Translations under genes and position numbers: made by a program
DNA from: Thermoleophilia bacterium
Lineage (GTDB): Bacteria; Actinomycetota; Thermoleophilia; Gaiellales; SKUG01
DNA length: 8,986 nt
Direction: 5' to 3'
Assembly (NCBI GenBank): GCA_025964405.1
Contig: JAOPYW010000096.1
Span: 1 to 8,986 of the forward strand
The notes under the pieces: generated by a model
What the model was told of the DNA's origin: nothing
Databases searched by the model: none
What the model saw: only the letters and a program-made list of their open reading frames with translations
In this document: positions 1 through 4,334 of the stretch, in pieces
Layout: each line of letters starts with the position of its first letter
Position numbering within the stretch: the stretch's first letter is position 1

Positions 1-2262
1 CTACATCTTCATGCCGGTCATGTCGGGCATGGCGGCGCCCACTGCCGGGGTGGGCGGGTTTCCGGCCGGCGGCGTCGCGCCTGCGGCCGCCCCGCCACCC
101 GAGACCGGGGGCTTGGTGGCGTCGTGGCCGACCGGCGTGGTGGTCGGACCCGTGCCCGCCGGAGGCGTGCCGCCCCCGCCGGTTGCTCCGCCCGACGCCG
201 GTGCGCCACCGCCGGTCGCACCCGTGCCCGTCGCGGCAGCGGTCGACGACTTGACGATCGACAGTCCCTGGAGGAACGTCGCCTCGTTGCCGCCGACCAC
301 GATCTGCGCGTCCTGGTCGAAGTTCCAGCCGACACCAGTGCGCGAGGCGAGCGCCGCCCCGGCCGGTGAGGTGTTGTTCGTGGCGAGCCATTGCTGGATC
401 GCCGTGCGCGCCGCAGCCGGCAGCGTCTTCCATGTGAAGGTTCCCTGGATGCCCGTGAGGCCCGGGCTCGAGAGGCGTCCCCCAGCCGTGAACAGCTGGA
501 TCTTCGCGGCCGCGGCCTTCGTGCCGGCAGTGGCACCGACGCCGCCACCTGCGACGACGGGCGAACCGATCGGCGACGCGCTGTCGCCTGCCGCACCGAC
601 GCCGGCCTGCGAACCGGCCTTGCTGCCTGCGGCCTTCACCGACGGCTTGGCGTCGCCGGCCATGATGCCGGGCGAGCTCGGCTGGCGAACCGGCTTCATC
701 GTCATGACGAGGTCCTCGCCGGGTCCGGCTCCCCGGATCTGCACGACCTTCTTGGTGAATGCGCGTGTGGCCTCGACGACCGTGGCCGTGCCGTCGGCCT
801 TGAACGCGATCTGCGCGTCGGCCTCGAACGCCTTGGAGCCCTGGTCGCTGCCGAAGCCCTTCGCGACCGCCGACTGCATCTCCTCCGACAGCTGGCCGAA
901 GCGCGCCTGCATGCCTACGAGGTCGGTCGGAATCGTGCCGGCGAGCTTCGCCGATGCACCTGCCGCGAGCTGCTTGATGCCGTCGTCGACCTTCGCTCCG
1001 GCCACCGGAGTCGTCGTCGTCGCGCCGCCACCGGCCACGAGCGTGCCGGTCGCCGCGGGCATCGAGCCGCCGGCCGCGATCGCCTGCTGCAGGCCCGCCG
1101 GGAGCGCCGAGAGCTTCGTCTGGATGGCCGCGAGCTCGGTCGGGTTGACCGTGCCGGCCTGGACCTGGCCGATCATCTGGCGCGTGAGCCCGGTGATCTC
1201 CTGGATCTTGGCGATGAGTGCTTCGTTGTTCGCGGGGGTCGTCGTCGAGACCGTGGTGCCGACCTGGTTCGCGCCGCCGCCGGCCACCGATGCCGCGTGG
1301 CCACGCGTCGTGCCGAGGCTCGTCGTGCCGCGCGAATCGAACACGCGCACGGCCCCGTTGGGCTCGAGCGTTCGCACGACCGAGGCCTCGAAGATGCGTA
1401 CCTTGACGCCGCCGATCTCCTGCTTGCCGAAGGGGAGCTTCTCCTTCGAACCGTCGGGCTTGATCTTGTAGGCGCCCTTGTCCTTGTCGAACACGACGAT
1501 CGTGCCGTCGGGGAACTTCTTGCCCCAGCCGTTGGCGACCTTGATCGTCTGCACCTTGTCGAGCGGGGTCGCCGCGAGGCGGTACTCGGTCGCGGGCACG
1601 GCCTTCGTGCCGTTCGCGTGCTCCATGTAGTAGAAGCCGTTGCCGGTGTCGACCTGCTTCCAGTCGGTGCCCCACGTGACCTTGGGGGCATCCGTCTGCT
1701 TGGCCGTGGAGTTGAACGAGGGGAACGAGAACTTCGCGCCGGAGACGGAGACCTTCAGGGGCGCTGACTTGTCGGTGCGACCGAAGCCGCTCGCGGTCGC
1801 GGCCGACGGCGCGTTCTTGCCCGCCTTGGCGGCAGCGGCAGCAGCAGGGGTCGCGACGTTGGCGGGTGCGTTGGCGATCGGCGACTTGGTGCCCGCAGGT
1901 GTTGCGGTGACGGGTGCTGCGGCCGGAGCCGGGGTCTGGGCGGCGGCTGCGCCGGGGGCTGCCGGCTGCGCGTTGTTGGCGGGAGTGGTCGCGCCACCAC
2001 CGTTGGCCGCCGCGCCGACGCCGCTCGCGCCGGGCATCGGATTGGTGACGACGTTGCCGCTCCCGGCGACCGGCATCGAGATCGAGTAGCCGGGGTTCGC
2101 CTGGCCGCCGAGCGTCACCAGGTTCGTGAAGGGGTTGTAGGCCGCCGACTGTCCGTCCGAGGTGGGGACCTGCGGAATCGGCATGGGAACGGTCGTCACG
2201 ATGCCACCCAGCTGGGGGTTCGCGGCGGGCGTCGGGCTCACTGTCTTGGGGATGTTCGCCAT
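1..2262 (-). CDS. Hypothetical Ala/Gly/Pro/Thr-rich multi-module protein (753 aa, complete)
   Basis: I do not recognise this protein and assign no function. The start is well fixed: an in-frame TGA lies at 2284-2286, no other start codon follows it before the ATG at 2262, and a GGAG Shine-Dalgarno sits 10 nt upstream. There is no signal peptide or membrane segment (it begins MANIPKTVSPTP), so it looks cytoplasmic or exported by a leaderless route. Visible layout: Ala/Pro/Gly linker, residues about 75-160; a charged, aromatic beta-type region, about 165-315, with repeated Pro-Asp/Asn-Gly turns (P251-D-G, P269-D-G, P301-N-G), two of them followed by a V-x-F-D-like strand; then three copies of an IQ/MQ helical motif near 377-396, 448-466 and 602-622, the last two each followed by an FxxDAQI element (479-485, 648-654). 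Gly/Thr/Pro-rich linkers separate the modules. The C-terminus carries Met at 745, 748, 751 and 753. It lies 181 bp downstream of the E1 alpha gene on the same strand. The Pro-Asp-Gly repeats recall beta-sheet G-box repeats, but that is only a visual likeness. Confidence 0.82.
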   Translation of the reverse strand: MANIPKTVSPTPAANPQLGGIVTTVPMPIPQVPTSDGQSAAYNPFTNLVTLGGQANPGYSISMPVAGSGNVVTNPMPGASGVGAAANGGGATTPANNAQPAAPGAAAAQTPAPAAAPVTATPAGTKSPIANAPANVATPAAAAAAKAGKNAPSAATASGFGRTDKSAPLKVSVSGAKFSFPSFNSTAKQTDAPKVTWGTDWKQVDTGNGFYYMEHANGTKAVPATEYRLAATPLDKVQTIKVANGWGKKFPDGTIVVFDKDKGAYKIKPDGSKEKLPFGKQEIGGVKVRIFEASVVRTLEPNGAVRVFDSRGTTSLGTTRGHAASVAGGGANQVGTTVSTTTPANNEALIAKIQEITGLTRQMIGQVQAGTVNPTELAAIQTKLSALPAGLQQAIAAGGSMPAATGTLVAGGGATTTTPVAGAKVDDGIKQLAAGASAKLAGTIPTDLVGMQARFGQLSEEMQSAVAKGFGSDQGSKAFEADAQIAFKADGTATVVEATRAFTKKVVQIRGAGPGEDLVMTMKPVRQPSSPGIMAGDAKPSVKAAGSKAGSQAGVGAAGDSASPIGSPVVAGGGVGATAGTKAAAAKIQLFTAGGRLSSPGLTGIQGTFTWKTLPAAARTAIQQWLATNNTSPAGAALASRTGVGWNFDQDAQIVVGGNEATFLQGLSIVKSSTAAATGTGATGGGAPASGGATGGGGTPPAGTGPTTTPVGHDATKPPVSGGGAAAGATPPAGNPPTPAVGAAMPDMTGMKM
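298..1134 (-). repeat. Three diverged internal repeats in the 753-aa protein
   Basis: Three segments of the protein fit L-x-x-[IM]-Q-x-x-[FL]-x(2 or 4)-L-[PS]-x(5)-A-[IV]. Copy 1 is residues 377-395 (Q381, L384, L387-P388, A394-I395). Copy 2 is 448-466 (Q452, F455, L458-S459, A465-V466). Copy 3 is 602-622 (Q606, F609, L614-P615, A621-I622), with two extra residues before the L-P. Copies 2 and 3 are each followed by FxxDAQI, at 479-485 and 648-654. This suggests duplication of a module of roughly 40-55 residues, with copy 1 shortened or more diverged. The alignment was made by eye; no profile search was run. Confidence 0.55.
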
Positions 2263-2272
2263 GGGATGGGGG

Positions 2273-2276
2273 CTCC
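2273..2276 (-). promoter_or_regulatory. Ribosome binding site of the 753-aa protein gene
   Basis: On the minus strand GGAG lies 10 nt upstream of the ATG at 2262. With the in-frame TGA at 2284-2286 just above it, this fixes the start. The gene therefore has a leader, unlike the E1 alpha gene upstream. Confidence 0.6.
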
Positions 2277-2329
2277 AGGCAGATCAGTTGCCGCGCCGGT
2301 TCGAGTGGGGGTTCGACCAGGACGCGGGT

Positions 2330-2346
2330 GTTCACCTCAAGTGAAC
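2330..2346. promoter_or_regulatory. Perfect 6-bp inverted repeat, possible operator
   Basis: GTTCAC and GTGAAC are separated by 5 nt (CTCAA), about 68-84 bp upstream of the ATG at 2262. The spacing and symmetry suit a dimeric regulator, but no specific family is recognised. The stem is too short and lacks a U-tract, so it is not a convincing terminator. Confidence 0.3.
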
Positions 2347-2369
2347 GACGGATCCATCCATATGGCAAT

Positions 2370-2402
2370 AGCCAATTTGCAGATCGACAATCTGCTATGG
2401 CT
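2370..2402. promoter_or_regulatory. Imperfect dyad in an AT-richer patch of the 2263-2443 gap
   Basis: GCAGAT (2379-2384) and ATCTGC (2390-2395) flank a 5-nt loop. An outer arm pairs AGCCA (2370-2374) with TGGCT (2398-2402), with unpaired ATTT and TA between the arms. The surrounding 2351-2400 is clearly AT-richer than the coding DNA. It could be the promoter/operator of the 753-aa gene or a processing or weak termination hairpin after the E1 alpha gene. On the minus strand a TTGTCG lies inside it, but I could not pair it with a good -10 box. The rest of the 181-bp gap holds nothing else I can support. Confidence 0.35.
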
Positions 2403-2443
2403 CAGGGGCTGGGCGCAGGCTGGGGAGCGCTGCGCGCCGCGGG

Positions 2444-3667
2444 TCAGATCCCGATGACCGGCCCGTTGTAGGGGTACTCGGCGTAGACGTGCTTGAGCGC
2501 GTCCTCCGGTGCGGGGCGGTCGGCAGCGCGAGCCGCCTCGACGGCCGCCTCGAGCGTCGCCTCGACCTCGGCCTCGACGGCCTTGATCTCGTTCTCCTGC
2601 ACCTTGCGCTCGAGCAGCACCGCGCGGAAGGCCGGGATCGGATCGGTCGCGCGCGCGGCCTTGGCCTCGCCCTTGGGGCGGTAGACCTCGGCGTCGCCGA
2701 CGTAATGGCCCGACAGGCGCTTGGTCTCCGCGACGATGTAGACCGGGCCCTGGCCGGAGCGGGCGTGCTCGGCGGCCTCCTGCACGGCGTCGTAGACCTC
2801 GAGCACGTCGTTGCCGTCGATCGCGAGCGTCTTCATCTGGAAGGCGGCGCCGCGCACGGCGAGGTCGTCGACCGGAGTCGTCTGCCAGGCCGGGGTCGAT
2901 TCGGCGTACTTGTTGTCCTCGAGGATGAAGAGCACGGGGAGGTCCCAGAGCTTGGCGAGGTTCATGGCCTCGTGCACGTTGCCCTGGCTCGACGCGCCGT
3001 CACCGTAGAACGCGACCGCGATGTTGCCGGTCTTGAGCTCCTTCTGCGCCATCGCGACGCCGGTCATCATCGGTGCTCCCGATCCGACCACGCCGTTCGC
3101 GCCGACGACGTTGTTGCTCATGTCGGCGAGGTGCATCGAGCCACCCTTGCCGTGGCAGAGGCCCGTGTCGCGGCCGAGCATCTCGGCGAACATCGCCTCG
3201 GGGCTCGCGCCACGAGCGATGATGTGGGCGTGGGCCCGATGGGTCGAGCCGATGAAGTCGCCGTCGCCCAGCGAGTGGCCGGTGCCGGCAGCGATGCCTT
3301 CCTGACCGATCGCGACGTGCACGAAGCCCGGCAGCTCACCCTCGCGGAACAGGTCGATGACCAGCTCCTCGAAGCGGCGCGCGACGACCATCGTGCGGTA
3401 GATCGCGAGCAGCTCCTGCTTGGGGAGCTTGTCGCTGGGGCGCTTGCCCCGTGCCTTCGCGACCGAGTCACCCCACGACGCCGCAGCGCGGCCCTTGGTG
3501 TCGGAGATCGCGCGGTCGGCCCGAGCATTGCTCGAGGGCGCCTTCGCGAGGTCCTTCTTCTTCGGGGCGCCGTCGCCACCGGTCGAGGCCTTCGCGACCT
3601 TCGACGTCGACGTGGTCTTCGACGCGGACGCCGACTTCTTGGTGGAAGCGCTCTTGGATGCAGCCAT
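2444..3667 (-). CDS. Thiamine-diphosphate-dependent E1 dehydrogenase, alpha subunit (pyruvate/acetoin dehydrogenase type)
   Basis: This is the alpha subunit of a heterotetrameric E1 enzyme. In this family E1 decarboxylates a 2-oxoacid such as pyruvate, or cleaves acetoin, and passes the acyl group to the lipoyl arm of E2 in a cytoplasmic complex. The thiamine diphosphate/Mg motif is clear: GDG at 222-224 and Asn252 about 28 residues on. Also seen are the His-rich segment STHRAHAH (141-148), the CHGKGGSMHL region (171-180), GANGVVGSG (189-197), and the loop SGHYVGDAEVYR (319-330) with His321, where related enzymes have an active-site His. The KYAEST stretch and the GDAEVYR loop look more like AcoA than classical PdhA, but substrate cannot be read from sequence. 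Length is 407 residues against roughly 320-370 for relatives; the excess is a Lys/Ser/Ala/Thr-rich tail over about residues 1-80. An in-frame TAG at 3677-3679 sits just upstream, so ATG 3667 is the first possible start. No E1 beta or E2 gene is adjacent. Confidence 0.94.
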   Translation of the reverse strand: MAASKSASTKKSASASKTTSTSKVAKASTGGDGAPKKKDLAKAPSSNARADRAISDTKGRAAASWGDSVAKARGKRPSDKLPKQELLAIYRTMVVARRFEELVIDLFREGELPGFVHVAIGQEGIAAGTGHSLGDGDFIGSTHRAHAHIIARGASPEAMFAEMLGRDTGLCHGKGGSMHLADMSNNVVGANGVVGSGAPMMTGVAMAQKELKTGNIAVAFYGDGASSQGNVHEAMNLAKLWDLPVLFILEDNKYAESTPAWQTTPVDDLAVRGAAFQMKTLAIDGNDVLEVYDAVQEAAEHARSGQGPVYIVAETKRLSGHYVGDAEVYRPKGEAKAARATDPIPAFRAVLLERKVQENEIKAVEAEVEATLEAAVEAARAADRPAPEDALKHVYAEYPYNGPVIGI

Positions 3668-3673
3668 GCCGCG

Positions 3674-3679
3674 AGGCTA
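3674..3679 (-). promoter_or_regulatory. Candidate -10 box of the E1 alpha gene (leaderless start)
   Basis: On the minus strand TAGCCT fits TANNNT and is followed by exactly 6 nt (CGCGGC) and then the ATG at 3667. No Shine-Dalgarno is seen upstream of that ATG. This is the spacing expected when transcription starts at the A of the ATG, as is common in actinobacteria. No convincing -35 box is visible. The TAG of this hexamer is also the in-frame stop that bounds the reading frame. Confidence 0.5.
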
Positions 3680-3741
3680 TCACTCGGCGACCCCCGACCA
3701 CACCGGTGCACTCGCGCGCACCCGCGAGAGCCGCACATGGG

Positions 3742-3747
3742 TAGGAT
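3742..3747 (+). promoter_or_regulatory. Candidate -10 box, or Shine-Dalgarno, of the 110-aa gene
   Basis: TAGGAT fits TANNNT and is followed by 6 nt (CAGCGC) and the ATG at 3754, so a leaderless transcript is plausible. The same stretch, GGGTAGGA (3739-3746), could instead act as a ribosome binding site 7 nt from the start. Its TAG (3742-3744) is the in-frame stop that fixes ATG 3754 as the first start. The mirror arrangement at 3674-3679 favours the -10 reading. Confidence 0.5.
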
Positions 3748-3753
3748 CAGCGC

Positions 3754-4086
3754 ATGGCCCTCGCACACCAGTTCCAGCAGACGATCGAAGACCAGGCTCC
3801 CGACTGGAGCGACCTGCTCTTCGAGCTGCGGCTCGACAACGAGCTGACCTTCGACGAGGCCCGCCTGCTCATGGCGCCCGCCCAGCTGCAGCGCAAGGCC
3901 GGCGAGCGTTTCCTGTTCGCCTTCCGCGTCTCGCGCGTGCGCGGCTACGGCGCCTACGCACCGCTCGTCGAATCGTGCCTGGCCAAGCTCGACGCCGTGA
4001 ACATCACCGGCGACCTCGACCTCGTGCGCGTGCTGCACGCCGTCGACACGAACTACACGCAGGGCCCGGTCCTCCCGACCCAGTGA
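3754..4086 (+). CDS. Conserved-looking small hypothetical protein (110 aa)
   Basis: The function is unknown. The protein is soluble, with no signal peptide or membrane segment. It begins with an acidic, amphipathic stretch (IEDQAPDWSDLLFELRL, about residues 11-27), continues with FDEARLLMAPAQLQRK (about 33-48) and a basic aromatic core FRVSRVRGYGAYAPLV (about 57-72), and ends with an Asp/Leu-rich segment and a THR/TQGPV-type tail (TQGPVLPTQ). From memory, the FRVSR...GYGA core, a C-L-x-x-L-D segment and a TQGPV tail recur in small uncharacterised actinobacterial proteins, so I take it as a real conserved family. It is divergent from the E1 alpha gene across 86 bp and convergent with nrdA. Neither neighbour suggests a role. 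An in-frame TAG at 3742-3744 fixes the start. Confidence 0.85.
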   Translation: MALAHQFQQTIEDQAPDWSDLLFELRLDNELTFDEARLLMAPAQLQRKAGERFLFAFRVSRVRGYGAYAPLVESCLAKLDAVNITGDLDLVRVLHAVDTNYTQGPVLPTQ

Positions 4087-4095
4087 CCCCGCCTG

Positions 4096-4111
4096 CGCCT
4101 CGCCCGAGGCG
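4096..4111 (+). terminator. Short hairpin just after the 110-aa gene
   Basis: CGCCTC (4096-4101) pairs with GAGGCG (4106-4111) around the tetraloop GCCC, 9 nt after the stop codon. It is followed by TTGGTCAGTT, which is only mildly T-rich. It may help end the plus-strand transcript, but it is weak on its own. Confidence 0.35.
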
Positions 4112-4122
4112 TTGGTCAGTTC

Positions 4123-4140
4123 GGCCCCCTATATGGGGCC
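4123..4140. other. Hairpin in the convergent gap
   Basis: GGCCCC (4123-4128) and GGGGCC (4135-4140) form a perfect 6-bp GC stem around CTATAT. No T-run follows. GTTGG (4111-4115) can also pair with CCAAC (4139-4143), giving a competing fold. Its role is unclear; it is possibly part of a multi-hairpin termination zone. Confidence 0.35.
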
Positions 4141-4215
4141 AACATCGCCCCGACCGCACGCGAGCCTGAAGCCCCGCACGCCAAACTGGGTGTGGCACGG
4201 GCGCGAACCCCTGTC

Positions 4216-4260
4216 ACGCGTCGAGCCCCCGCACTCGGAGAATGCGGGGGCTCGACGTGT
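4216..4260. terminator. Strong bidirectional terminator-like hairpin between convergent genes
   Basis: A perfect 13-bp stem pairs 4221-4233 with 4243-4255 around a 9-nt loop (CTCGGAGAA). It extends to 18 bp (4216-4233 with 4243-4260), with G4218 opposite T4258 as the only wobble. It lies 130 bp after the 110-aa gene and about 75 bp after the nrdA stop, where a shared terminator would sit. Neither side has a classical T-run; the plus side continues TGCTCTATTG. Termination without a U-tract is common in high-GC bacteria. Of the remaining 4261-4334, I see nothing assignable. Confidence 0.65.
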
Positions 4261-4334
4261 TGCTCTATTGATGTGGGATACGACCGACGCTGGGGAACCA
4301 ATCGACCGTCATCAATCCGGGTTGGTCGCGCGTG

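Noticed and set aside
11..1767. Long plus-strand open frames opposite the 753-residue protein (11-1471 and 391-1767)
   Set aside because: They are antisense shadows produced by GC-rich codon bias. Their translations have no coherent domain, and the minus-strand frame has a fixed start, a ribosome site and repeated modules.
1..2262. Secreted or membrane-anchored protein
   Set aside because: The N-terminus has no basic-hydrophobic signal, no segment is long and hydrophobic enough to span a membrane, and there is no LPxTG-type anchor.
2489..3847. 452-codon plus-strand frame opposite the E1 alpha gene, and a 306-codon minus-strand frame at 3118-4038
   Set aside because: Both overlap recognised genes in other frames and show only Arg/Ala/Leu-rich shadow sequence. 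The minus-strand one would also cross the divergent promoter region.
4216..4260. Possible tRNA or tmRNA in the convergent gap
   Set aside because: No acceptor, anticodon and T-arm set can be laid out. The strong stem is a single long hairpin with a 9-nt loop and lacks a GGTTCGAATC-type arm.
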